From positions 73,727 through 111,778 of the forward strand of contig NW_003116469.1 in assembly GCF_000003605.2 (NCBI RefSeq): 38,052 bases of DNA, written 5' to 3'. Each line of letters begins with the position of its first letter. The first letter of the stretch is position 1. Position numbers and translations under genes: made by a program. The notes beneath the pieces are model-generated. The model saw only the letters and a program-made list of their open reading frames with translations, had not been told where the DNA came from and made no database searches. Shown here piece by piece: positions 29,430 through 38,052 of this stretch. The DNA is from Saccoglossus kowalevskii. Taxonomy: Eukaryota > Hemichordata > Enteropneusta > Harrimaniidae.

Positions 29430-31278
29430 GTCTCAACAACTATCCCAAAGTACTGCTTGTTGACAGTTATCAACCGTTGTTTTCACAGTTTGTGGTTGCC
29501 AGGCGATGAAAATGTTCATTCTTGAGAGTACCATACTGTATTATACATGTACATGCATGAATCATTTGTCATCAATACAGTTACTCATCCAGTGGGTTTA
29601 ATAAACCACTGTTCTGATGATCTAAACTAAGCTAATATTCACAATATTACCTCTGAGTCAATGTTCTTAAATAATAATTGTCATTGAGAATATCTTGACT
29701 GTGCTGTGGTTCTTCTATACAGTAGAAGTAAATCTCCAGTGAAGGCTAAACAAACTAAACGTGTTTATTGCAATACCACACTCACGCTGGTTTATCATGC
29801 AACATTGTATGTAATAAATCATTACATGTCTATAAAATTTTCAGTAAATTTCATCACCATTTTACTGACAGTTTCTTATATTGCTTTTAGTTTTTGATCA
29901 AAAGGATTGTCAATTTCTATTATTAAACATTTTTAACGAAATCATTTTGTAGAGGATGCCAAATTAATAAACTCCAGACATTCATATTTTAATTAGTTTG
30001 AATTTTTGTCTTGTTCTTGTCTAAAATAGTGGTGCAACATTTTGCTAATTTGTATGTGTTTTACTGTTAATTCTTGTAATTACTGTAATTTGACTATAAA
30101 TTTTTAGACCAAATTCGCTAGGGTAATGAATTCTACAAGTTGATACTGTAGCAAACATACATTAACTTGTGAAAGATAACAACAATTGATGTTTAGAGAT
30201 GTTGTAGTGTTGACAAAACAAAGTTCTTTCAATTTGGAATAACTTTGCTAAAGATCAAATCTTAGTATTTGAAAATCTTATGTACTAAGTTAATATTTGT
30301 CATTACTACAATAAATACTGGTATACATGCTATTTGAATTACTAGTATGCTATCATGGGAGCAGACCAAACTCAACAATCCTTGCAATGATATAATGTTT
30401 AGTGTCCTACCAGATGCAGTGATAACATAAATGAAGTTGTTTAAAAGAGAAAATTTATTCTATAGTCTCCTGTACTGCTTAAATAGCAAAACCCAATGGC
30501 TGTAACTTTTTTTTACAAAATTGAAATAATGCATCAAGTGGCAACATTTATGAGACATTCACCTTTGAAAGTCTGGGAAGGGAGACGGTTGAAAAAAAAT
30601 GGTGCAATTATTTTTTTCCCTCAAACACTTAAACATTATTGATCATAATGATGTTGCTTTAAAGAAGTCCAGCAAACAGCGTAACAAAAATTTCTGCTCT
30701 CACCCCCCCCCCCCAGTTTTTGAAGATCAATTTCTAACTAAGTTAACTGTGCATGCTTGTTGTTCTCCAATGGATACAAAAATGCATTTTCCAAAGTTAA
30801 AATTTAACTACATGTACTTGTTAGTTTGATATTACCAGATTAAATTTGTTTATTTTGCATCATTGTACTTTGACCAGGAAGGCAATAAAAATGGCTGTCC
30901 ATACTGATATTGTGTGTGTGGCTGGGCTGCTCAACAGATGGGGTCTGTATTCTCTGCCTTTTACTGTAATGTCATGCTAACCATCTTATGTACATGTACT
31001 ATGCCTTGTCATTAGGTCTTTATAACAATTTAATCGACTCTGGGGAGGTTTATTGGCATTTCAAATAGTTTTGTAAATTGTACTCTGATGTTAGGAGTCT
31101 TTTGGGAAGTGATCTTGATAAGGTTTCATACATGTACTACATTGAGCAGTATTTATGTGGCTTTTTCCAATGTGATGATTTTTCTGGAGTATGAAGTCAG
31201 TTGAATCAAGGTGAATAAGTTTGTAGTTGAAATTTTTTTGCTAACATCACAGGTTGTGCCTAGAAAACTGTTGATTAT
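29430..31278. other. intronic stretch, no supported gene
   Basis: No exon or mobile element is recognised. A hairpin CAGTGG-TTTA with TAAACCACTG occurs near 29590-29611, and a poly-C run near 30705. Confidence 0.5.
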
Positions 31279-31462
31279 TACTGTAAAATCTGTATTAGAA
31301 GCCGCGGCTTCTATTAAAATGGTACAATGCAACAGAGGGGATGCGGCTTCTATTAGAGCATCTACACATATGAGAAATGATGAATTTTTGGTTCTCAATT
31401 ATTCAAATAGAATGGATGCGACTTCTATTAGGGATGCGGCTTCTAATACAGATTTTACGGTA
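31279..31462. mobile_element. 184-bp MITE with ~27-bp inverted termini and TA duplication
   Basis: Left end TACTGTAAAATCTGTATTAG followed by AAGCCGC; right end GCGGCTTCTAATACAGATTTTACGGTA, the inverse with one change in 27. TA borders both sides. The interior repeats the motif GCGGCTTCTATTA three more times with variants (31304, 31343, 31419), so the terminal motif has multiplied internally. Open frames on both strands over 31153-31477 (reading for example DAASNTDFTV) are the element itself. The CTGTAAAA terminus is shared with the otherwise different MITEs at 2707, 3132, 20896 and 31866. Confidence 0.85.
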
Positions 31463-31740
31463 CTAGAGTTGACATAAAATGTTATTGCACAATGCTCTCA
31501 AATGCGTAAGCTCCATCAAGTATTAAACTTTTGGAGTTGGGGATGAACTCGGACATTTGTGTTGAATGACTTTGTCCTGAATACGAAGTCATTTCATTCA
31601 GTTTATGTTGTAATATCACCTTCTATCCATTTGTGTGTTTCTCTGCTTTCAAGATCTTGAAAATACTTGCTATATACATAGTTTTTTGGTAGGTTGCATA
31701 AAATTGCAATGTAATTTAAAACATAGGAAAAAAGGTATGT

Positions 31741-31800
31741 CTGCTGTATTTTAATTTTCACTGAATCGTCCCTTTTAGCGAAAATAAATGCTTTATGTTA
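31741..31800 (-). mobile_element. MITE fragment (internal part of TACTGTAAA family)
   Basis: ATTTTAATTTTCACTGAATC and TTAGCGAAAATAAATG form the inverted internal core typical of the family found at 2707 and 31866. Termini are missing, so it is a fragment. Confidence 0.45.
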
Positions 31801-31865
31801 CTAGTATGAGTTTAGTTCCATCTATGAAGTGCACTTGATACTGGGGGTTGGTATATATATCATTT

Positions 31866-32042
31866 ACTGTAAAATATTTTATTTTTGTTTGGATTAAATT
31901 TTCGCTGAAGAAATGATTTAGTGAAAATGAAATCCAGTGAATATACCTTTTTTTTATATTTTACATTCAAAATCAGTGAAAATAAATTCTATACATAACA
32001 CCCAAAAAATCTTTTCAGCGAAAATGAATTTAGCCACATTAA
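31866..32042 (-). mobile_element. MITE, TACTGTAAA-terminus family, inverted copy
   Basis: On the reverse strand it reads CATTTTCGCTGAAAAGATTT, TTTGGGTGTTATGTATAGAA, TTTATTTTCACTGATTTTGA, then TTCACTGGATTTCATTTTCA and ends TATTTTACAGTA. The order of blocks matches 2707-2864 and 3132-3303. Right after it (32101-32140) a TTATTAGAAG and ATCTCCATTAGAAG pair recalls the 31279 element. Confidence 0.65.
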
Positions 32043-32777
32043 TGTACATGTCATTAGAGACAGATTTATGCAGAGATCCCAGGTACATACAACCTACTTG
32101 CTTTATTAGAAGGATACATGTATCTCCATTAGAAGAACATATATGCTAAATCATTAAATTATTACTTACAATGTATTTTGGTAGTAGAAAAATCTTTAAT
32201 TTATGGAGATCTGTAATATCCATTTGTTTTCTGCTTGCCCTTATATTTATAAACAAAACATTACTGTAGTGTAATAAAAAACAAACAGTGCTTATAAAAT
32301 TGCAATTAATTAGCCAATCAAGTATTGAAAAGTTCCATCCTAAGAGTTGTCTGTAATTTTAGTAAAATATTAACTAAGTTGAGAAGGGAATCAGTAACTG
32401 TTTCGATGAATCATTATTAAGTACTGGTAATCTATTTATTTTACTCAAGAATTGATAATCAACAAACTTATAAATTATAGAAAAATTCCAGAAATGTGAT
32501 ATTTTACCAAATTTCATTCCAGAAAAAAACACTAATTTCCATGGAAACGGTGAACTCCTTTTCTATCCAAATCAATTGATTCATCAAAGTAATACACAAT
32601 TTCTAATAAGTGAATTGAATTGAGTGGCTTGGTTTGAAATAAATACAACTGACCCTTAATTTTTTCATTACATTACATTGTGAAAAATTCATGTGATGAA
32701 CTTTGTGAATTATTGAATGCATTTTCCCTACCATTATTCTTTATGTTGATTATTAAATGCTAATTTTAAAACTCCTA
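32043..32777. other. intronic stretch, no feature seen
   Basis: AT-rich and without supported exons or mobile elements apart from the short TTAGAAG motifs noted above. Confidence 0.5.
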
Positions 32778-32924
32778 AGAGGCTGGTGCGATATTTATCT
32801 TTATCATGTGGCACCCTGTGTATTCTTCTGCCACACAGTATGTTATGAAGCATATACATTATGTGTGTATATACAATGTATATAGCTGGGAATATCATTG
32901 CAAAGATGTCTGAACTACCTGCAT
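32778..32924 (+). repeat. duplicated segment, copy 1
   Basis: AGAGGCTGGTGCGATATTTA to GATGTCTGAACTACCTGCA matches 34633-34794 in the same orientation at roughly 80-85 percent, with the main difference being a longer TA-repeat in the second copy. It ends sharply at both sides. It may be an unnamed interspersed repeat or a local duplication. Confidence 0.85.
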
Positions 32925-32930
32925 ATCTCC

Positions 32931-32977
32931 AATAGAAACACATGTAATAGAAACACATGTAAAATAGAAACACATGT
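32931..32977. repeat. three-copy 15-bp tandem repeat
   Basis: AATAGAAACACATGT occurs at 32931, 32946 and 32963, directly after the duplicated segment. CTACCGGTAG follows. The TTCTATT inverse of this motif recalls the internal motif of the MITE at 31279. Confidence 0.9.
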
Positions 32978-34632
32978 AAAATAACTACCGGTAGATTATT
33001 CAAATATTACTTTATTTGACCATACACATACCTTTATGTAAGCGCATGTGCTACTAAAAAAGAAAATACAATTGAACGTTATGGAATTGAGAATTGTTCC
33101 ACATAAATTTATCAACTGTGCATGCCTCAATATGCTACATACATGTTTGGGATAAGATGTCAGTTAATGTTTGGATATAAATTGATGGCTTGCTGTGTCC
33201 AGGGAAATTGATATTAAAATCCTGAAATTTCTTGTTATGAATCATATGGTATTCATGATCTTTATCGCTGAAATCTAGTTTATGTTCAATTTAGTGTGAA
33301 ACTATGCTGAACCTGAACTTGCAATGAACTTGTAAAGTCTAGAGTTACAGAATATATAATTCTATTCAGTGTTTCAATTTATATGTTGTTTATTGATTGA
33401 GTCTAAAGTTGTGCTGGGAATGCTTTGATTCATCATCTGTTGTATAAACAGATTCCTGGCATCTCCTGCGATGCTTATTTAATATGATACTGTAATTCCC
33501 ATTGAGAGAGTCAATTATTTACCCATTTCACCAGTCGCTGAGGTCTTAAAAGCGACTTTTTGTAAATGTCCATGAATCGTGATAATAAAACTGTTACTGT
33601 ATTCTGGTATGCTGTTTTATTCAATGTGGACCAGAACAGGAAGTCAGTAGAAGACAAAAGATGTTTTTGTGAGTGTTGGGGAAAGTTGGTTAGCGTGGGG
33701 TAAAACAGAGTTGTTAATCCAAAAATTAATTGTCTTTTTGGTGATATAGCTCCATCTTTGGGAATCCGTAAAGCCATCCTACCACTATCTAGTTTACTCG
33801 CTTTCAAACTTGTCAGTTCATTTGCATATTTCTATTATCTATACAGTTATATATCCGTGTATTGTTGGGTAGTTAAAGTTTCATTGACGCCTGCTATGTT
33901 GTTGTACTTGAATTGAGCCTTGGAAATTTTAACAATGCATTCAACTTTTGTACTACATACATGTACAATGTACATGTCATGTACAACCATGTCTGGTAGG
34001 ATACGATTGTTCAAAACATCAGCTGCTGGAAGCGTCCACAAATAGTCGAAATGAATTGGAAAAAAAATGATGTCAGCAGGCAAAATGTTACTACTACAGT
34101 ATAAGTTGCCAACAGCCTATTTCATGTATGGGTTTGTCTCTCACAAAAACAAGCTATTATTATCCTTGCTATGACACAGCCTCAGTGTGCTCTTCTGGGA
34201 TGAAATGTTCATGTACATTGCTGTTTTTCTTCAATTTCAAATCTTGATGATGCCATCAGAAATTGAGTAAACCTCCATTGAGAAAACTCGTGATGAAAAT
34301 TCCATTGGGAATGAGAAACACCAGGCGCTTGATTTTTAAAGGTTTTCGTATAAAGTTAAGACGGTGGAGAAGGTTAGGGTTCTCCTGTGGGATCTTTACT
34401 TGCTGTGATTTTCAATATGTAGGTTGAGACTATTACCACCTGGGGTAATGTAGTGTTGCACTCCTTATTTGCCAATCTTTGGTTCAATAATTTCCAGTCG
34501 CAAGCTTGGAACTGCAATTACTATGGAAATATAATGTTGGATAAATGTTTTTCCATCACAAGTCTGACTATCAATCATAATGACAACGGAGATAAGATTG
34601 AGTATGCCCGGAGCATAAATCACTATGGCAAC
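32978..34632. other. intronic stretch without supported genes
   Basis: The longest open frame, 33511-33807 on the reverse strand (98 codons), has no recognisable domain or splice context. The palindromic cluster TACATGTACAATGTACATGT occurs near 33958-33977. No mobile element was identified. Confidence 0.45.
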
Positions 34633-34794
34633 AGAGGCTGGTGTGATATTGACCTTTATCATGTGACACCTGTGTATTCTTCATCCACACATTATGTTAT
34701 GAAGCACTGATATACAGTGCATGTATATATATATATATACATGTATGTACATGTAGCTTGGAATATCTTTGCAAAGATGTCTGAACTACCTGCA
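34633..34794 (+). repeat. duplicated segment, copy 2
   Basis: Matches 32778-32924 block by block: AGAGGCTGGTG, ATTGACCTTTATCATGTG, CACCTGTGTATTCTTC, TATGTTATGAAGCA, a TA-repeat, GGAATATCTTTGCAAAGATG and TCTGAACTACCTGCA. It lies about 90 bp before the GRAMD1 exon at 34884, inside the intron. Confidence 0.85.
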
Positions 34795-34880
34795 AGCAGT
34801 CTAGTTTGTGTACTAAGCAGCATTGCACTATACCAATAGAGAATCTTGCGTGATATATTATCATATTTCTATATTTATTA

Positions 34881-34886
34881 CAGTAG
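34881..34886 (+). promoter_or_regulatory. NAGNAG tandem splice acceptor
   Basis: CAGTAG offers two acceptors 3 nt apart. Use of the first starts the exon at 34884 and keeps a Ser codon (GA|T AGC); use of the second starts it at 34887 (GA|C ACT), giving Asp-Thr without that Ser. The frame is preserved either way. Such motifs often yield two isoforms in animals. The upstream tract ATATTTCTATATTTATTA is only moderately pyrimidine-rich. Confidence 0.6.
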
Positions 34887-35094
34887 CACTGCCCACCCAC
34901 AATCTAGAATGAGCCCTGAAGCCAGTAAAGACTATTTTTCAAGGTCATTTGATGACATTAGCGTCTTAGATAAGTCTGATAAATCATCCAGCAACGAAAA
35001 AATACCTGACATGTCATCATCTAAGGGAGAAAAGGACGGCTCCAAGAGCGGTAAAGGATCTAATAAAAAAAGTTCCAACATTAGCTGGTATAAT
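34884..35094 (+). CDS. GRAMD1: GRAMD1 (Aster) protein, linker exon preceding GRAM domain
   Basis: This 211-nt exon is read with its first base as the third of a codon and ends in phase 0 at a GTGAGT donor (35095). It encodes STAHPQSRMSPEASKDYFSR, a Ser/Asp stretch (SFDDISVLDKSDKSS), a Lys/Ser/Gly-rich low-complexity run, and finally KKSSNISWYN. The WYN end joins the next exon's VWNTSYK; human GRAMD1 proteins have a similar WYS...TYK segment just before the GRAM domain. The N-terminal part is predicted disordered and cytosolic. An in-frame ATG at 34909 with A at -3 could serve as start if an upstream exon is non-coding. The weak point is the exact 5' border (NAGNAG). Confidence 0.88.
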
Positions 35095-36127
35095 GTGAGT
35101 ATATGAATAATAATTACATGCACATTTGCATTTGCATATTTGCTTTCAAACACTGACAGATAGCATTGCTCCCTCATTTTAGTGACATTAAAGTACTTAA
35201 TTTTTGACAAATTTCCCAATAATATATAGTTGCGGAGTCAAAATTCCCTAAATCGTATGTGCTGTATAAAAAAATAAGAATAATTTTTTTTTCAAACATT
35301 GGGAACTGGTTCTCAAAATGAACATTTAATTCTTGTTGGACTGTTTGAAATACATGCAAATGGATCTCATGCATTTACACATCATGTGTACATTCCATCC
35401 TGTGATGTTGTCATAATCCATAATCTGTACACATATACAGTATGGTTGTTATCTTAGCATTTATTATTGATTGAGCTCTGTTTGTCTGTCCATTCATCCA
35501 AATGTGCATGCACTCCTGGTAACATCACTTCGTCAACTTGATTATAAATTGAATCATCTTCACTTGAACCTGTGTTTTGTATGCCAGCTACTCCAGCAAT
35601 CTGACTTTCTTGATGGTTCTTGTCCGGTTGACCAACCCATATATTTTACATTCAACTGTTTCAAAAACATATTCAAGAACAGTTGATGCTATGCAACGAA
35701 CATTTGATGCTTTGCAGTGATCAGTTGATGCTGTGCAGTGATCAGTTGATGTTATGCAATGAACATTTGATGCTGTGCAGCCAACAGTCGATGCTGTGCA
35801 GCCAACAGTCGATGCTGTGCAGCCAACAGTCGATGCTGTGCAGCCAACAGTCGATGCTGTGCAGCCAACAGTCGATGCTGTGCGTTTTCAGCTGTCTTGG
35901 TGTATGTTTTAGATTTTGAGACTAATCATAAATTATAACAATATCAATGCTCAAATATGGTCATTAGTATTCTCTCACTCCAATAACATTACCCACATGA
36001 CAACAAGTAAATTATATCGTGCTGAGGCACAAACGCTGGCAGTAATATATAATGCAAAACATGCATTGCATCATGTCTTTGCAGTTCTGTTAGTATGACT
36101 GATGTGCATTTACTTCTTACCTAACAG
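35095..36127 (+). other. GRAMD1 intron (1,033 bp)
   Basis: GTGAGT donor; acceptor TTACTTCTTACCTAACAG with a branch-point-like CTAAC very close to the AG. Phase 0 on both sides. It contains the 21-bp minisatellite and otherwise AT-rich sequence. Confidence 0.8.
35685..35884. repeat. 21-bp minisatellite inside GRAMD1 intron
   Basis: Nine and a half units of 21 bp. The last five full units are identical, GATGCTGTGCAGCCAACAGT plus C. The first four are variants: unit 1 GATGCTATGCAACGAACATT, unit 2 with TGATCAGTT, unit 3 nearly identical to 2, unit 4 like 1. Because 21 is divisible by three, a frame reads MLCNEHL, MLCSDQL twice, MLCNEHL and MLCSQQS five times. The placement between two secure exons and the absence of splice-supported coding make this an intronic repeat. 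Confidence 0.95.
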
Positions 36128-36215
36128 GTTTGGAACACCAGTTACAAAGCAAAATGTGAAGATTTTAGAAAGATTTTTGGTAAACATATTCCAGACACAG
36201 AAAGACTTGTTGTAG
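36128..36215 (+). CDS. GRAMD1: GRAMD1 (Aster) protein, exon starting the GRAM domain
   Basis: An 88-nt exon, entered in phase 0 after CTAACAG and left in phase 1 at GTAAGT (36216). It reads VWNTSYKAKCEDFRKIFG, KHIPDTERLVV, then G as first base of the next codon. In vertebrate GRAMD1A-C the corresponding stretch is TYK-x-RNE(D/E)(F/Y)R--F---P(D/E)-ERLI, followed by Asp (GAY), so the leftover G fits. GRAM domains (about 70-100 residues, PH-like fold) bind anionic lipids. Aster proteins sit in the ER membrane and move accessible cholesterol from the plasma membrane at contact sites, using a downstream ASTER domain. GRAMD2 proteins lack the EDFR-IF...PDTERL match. The rest of the gene lies beyond 38052. 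Confidence 0.93.
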
Positions 36216-37166
36216 GTAAGTCTGGAATAAGTGAGATACATGTAGAAGTGGGTTGTCAATTAGTTGCCCAACATTAGCACCTACAGAACTCAAAATTGTT
36301 TGGAAGCATGGTTGGCTGCTAGTACTAAAAGCTGGTAGTCTTCTGGCTATATTGGGTTTTTCATAAGGTCTGGTAGGCACTCAGAGCCATACAAACAAGT
36401 GTGGGCACAAATAAACAAATAAATGAAACATTGTACCAGTTATGTAGGGCACCCATAAAAAAATTGTAAATGTAAATAAACATTATTTTGTAAATACAGC
36501 TAATCTTGTAATATTTTTAATATTTCACCTTTATTTGACAGCGGTAATAAAGTAGCATGAAACTACTCTCAATATTTACAAAAATAATGTAACCAGCACA
36601 TATACATTGAAATTTACAACACCCTGTGTAAGATCATAAGAGAGCGATTTGCACTGTGATGCCATTAGACTATGGAACAAAATCATATTAATAAGATGTA
36701 GTAAGGTGTATCAATTATAAATCAGGTTCCCGATACAAAAATTTTGGTTTCAATAATAGCTGATAAAAAGCCAGTGGGCAACCTGTATATACGGCAAAGC
36801 TTCGCAAACCAGCCAGCCAGTGTGAATGTGAGGGAGGTGATCGATGAATTAAAATTATTTTATTGATCTCTTAGACAGTCTGAATACAGTAAATGGCTGT
36901 GTAATACAGACTTGGATTAAAGCGAACCAATCCCATATGGTTGTCTATTGAATAAGCTTTATTGCATTTACGCATGTATGCATAGAAGGAATCATAGTTG
37001 CTAGAATTCTACATTTCAGTGGGGCAGTTGAAAAGTGTGATGTTGGGGTATGTGTTGCTGAGCAAATTCTCTGGAAACCATTCACTGTGCATGCCCATTC
37101 TCTAAAGACCAGTCACTGTAAAAAATCAACTCACTGTGGAATGTAGTATATCTATCATATTTTATT
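36216..37166. other. start of next GRAMD1 intron, no further exon found
   Basis: I looked for the expected continuation (Asp-Tyr-Ser-Cys-Ala-Leu-Gln type sequence entered in phase 1) on the + strand and did not find it, here or in the repeat that follows. The stretch is AT-rich and otherwise featureless. Confidence 0.6.
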
Positions 37167-37590
37167 AGTCCCCGTTCGGACGAAGTCTGAAAACGGGGAC
37201 TTATAATTTGGTCTCTGTGCGTCCGTGCGTCCGTCCGGAGTCATATCTCAGAATCCCTTGGACCGATTCCGTTCATTCTTTGCATGTGATTAGTACTTTA
37301 TGTGGGACATATGCACATGCAGTGGTTTAGGGATTAGATTCAAAATGGCCGACTGGCAGCCATCTTGTTTTTTGAAAATGTTGTATTTTGGACATGCTTT
37401 GTCAGTTTTCATTCAAACTTGGTACATAGATTATACATGTATGTTAGGATACATGTCCATGATGATTTATTTCACAATTGGATCAAAGATGGCCGACTGG
37501 CAGCCATCTTGTTTGTTGAAAGTGTCGTATTTTGGACATGCTTTGTCAGTTTTCATTCAAATTTAGTTCATAGATCATACATGTTAGGAT
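37167..37590 (+). repeat. hairpin-led GTCCGTCC repeat, complete 5' copy
   Basis: Leader hairpin AGTCCCCGTT...AACGGGGACT (about 37168-37202) encloses CGGACGAAGTCTG, itself with GAC-GAA-GTC symmetry. Then GTGCGTCCGTGCGTCCGTCC, TCATATCTCAGAATCCCTTG and two tandem subunits, each with AAAATGGCCGACTGGCAGCC or GATGGCCGACTGGCAGCC, CATCTTGTTT-TTGAAA, TTTTGGACATGCTTTGTCAG and ATGTTAGGATACATGTCC. AAGATGGC and GCCATCTT inside the subunit can pair as an 8-bp stem. The 88-118 codon open frames here and in the next copy are readings of the repeat in different frames and have no independent support. Confidence 0.8.
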
Positions 37591-38052
37591 ACATGTCCCC
37601 GACCGTCCGTGAGTTCTTGAGTCTGTCCGTCCGTGTGTCCGTCTGTCCGTGCGTCAGTCTATCCAACGTCATATTTCAGAATCCTGTGGACCGATTCCGT
37701 TCATTCTTTGCATGTGCCTAGTACCTTATGTGGGACATATGCACATGCAGTGGTTTAGTGATTCAATTCAAAATGGCCGACTGGCAGCCATCTTGTTTTT
37801 TGAAAATGTTGTATTTTGGACATGCTTTGTCAGTTGTCATTCAAACTTGGTACATAGATTATACATGTTAGGATACATGTCCATGACGATTTATTTCGCA
37901 ATTGGATCAAAGATGATCGACTGGCAGGCATCTTGTTTTTGTTTTTTTATGCAGTATCTTGGTCGTGCTCTGTCAGTTTTCATTCAAATTTGGCATGTAC
38001 TTTATACATGTTAGGATGCATGTTCATGACAATTTGTTTCAAAATCTGGTCA
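37591..38052 (+). repeat. second tandem copy of hairpin-led repeat, cut by window end
   Basis: Starts within GTCCCCGACCGTCCGTGAGT and a GTCCGT-rich tract (37597-37655), then repeats ATATTTCAGAATCCTGTGGA, CCGATTCCGTTCATTCTTTG and the two subunits, ending in the ATGACAATTTGTTTCAAAAT block. From about 37665 it follows 21591-21945 closely. It lacks the leader hairpin, suggesting that the pair arose by tandem duplication of part of the unit. Confidence 0.85.

Larger units (their letters stand above)
3016..34883 (+). other. candidate giant intron (about 31.9 kb) of GRAMD1-like gene
   Basis: The donor GTAAGT at 3016 and the acceptor TATTACAG ending at 34883 are both phase 2 and on the same strand. 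No other exon in between is secure, although 7778-7948 is phase-compatible and could divide it. The span is filled with MITEs, hairpin-led repeats, LINE remnants, tandem arrays and two assembly gaps, so its true length is uncertain. Long 5' introns are common in animal genes with alternative promoters. If additional coding exons exist, they must be short or in the gaps. Confidence 0.5.

Noticed and set aside
33511-33807. 98-codon reverse-strand open frame with a fairly protein-like composition
   Set aside because: No domain recognised and no supported splice sites; no match to retrotransposon motifs such as the RGRP or LADDR blocks found at 13822-14075.
34720-34755. TATATATATATA tract as promoter TATA element for the GRAMD1 exon
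   Set aside because: It is the variable TA-repeat within the duplicated segment 34633-34794 and is a microsatellite, not a positioned TATA box.
1-38052. CRISPR array, operon or phage-like system
   Set aside because: The tandem arrays have no spacer-repeat alternation of CRISPR type and no cas genes. The intron-exon structure and repeat content are eukaryotic.

Overview
This is a eukaryotic nuclear window of 38 kb. It is AT-rich (about two thirds A+T by eye), has two assembly gaps (14115-14310 and 26297-26931), and consists almost entirely of intronic or intergenic DNA packed with short non-autonomous repeats. The long GT...AG introns, short exons, CpG poverty broken by a few CpG-dense islets, many TACATGTA and ACCGGTA palindromes, and abundant MITE-like elements suggest a marine invertebrate such as a hemichordate, cephalochordate or mollusc. 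I cannot fix the species from sequence alone. No bacterial features are present, and nearly all open reading frames of 60-150 codons are chance or repeat-derived.

The one gene I can identify lies on the + strand and is the 5' part of a GRAMD1 (Aster) family sterol-transfer protein. The secure exons are 34884-35094 (a Ser/Lys/Asp-rich N-terminal linker ending in ISWYN) and 36128-36215 (VWNTSYKAKCEDFRKIFG, then HIPDTERLVV, the start of the GRAM domain). A strong upstream exon at 2953-3015 has textbook splice sites and the right phase. Exons encoding the rest of the GRAM domain, the ASTER (VASt) domain and the transmembrane anchor must lie past position 38052. Between 3015 and 34884 there is a candidate intron of about 32 kb. 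Further phase-compatible candidate exons (1269-1282, 7778-7948) and a CpG-dense, promoter-like zone near 16.1-17.1 kb raise the possibility of alternative first exons.

Layout: 1-1.3 kb holds AT-rich DNA with a CRE-like site. 1.35-2.15 kb is a 71-77 bp minisatellite with trimeric higher-order structure. 2.7-3.3 kb holds exon 2953-3015 between two direct copies of one MITE. 3.3-12.7 kb is mostly featureless intron with two perfect 13-bp hairpins and one candidate exon. 12.7-13.1 kb is a CpG-rich foldback element. 13.8-14.1 kb is the decayed C-terminus of a LINE reverse transcriptase on the - strand. 14.5-22.1 kb contains diverged hairpin-led repeats, the CpG-dense zone, a 144-bp palindrome, an 88-bp tandem array and MITEs. 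22-31 kb is nearly empty apart from a hairpin-led repeat and a LINE or SINE tail. 31.3-34.8 kb holds several MITEs and a duplicated segment of about 150 bp. 34.9-36.2 kb holds the two secure GRAMD1 exons, whose intron carries a 21-bp minisatellite. 37.2 kb to the end is a tandem pair of hairpin-led repeats related to the copy at 21.6 kb.

I found no tRNA, rRNA, CRISPR array or complete transposase. The more novel observations are: several MITE families sharing a TA-CTGTAAA terminus; an 88-bp array open in all three frames; the phase-compatible alternative first exons of the Aster gene; and the class of hairpin-led, GTCCGTCC-containing repeats.
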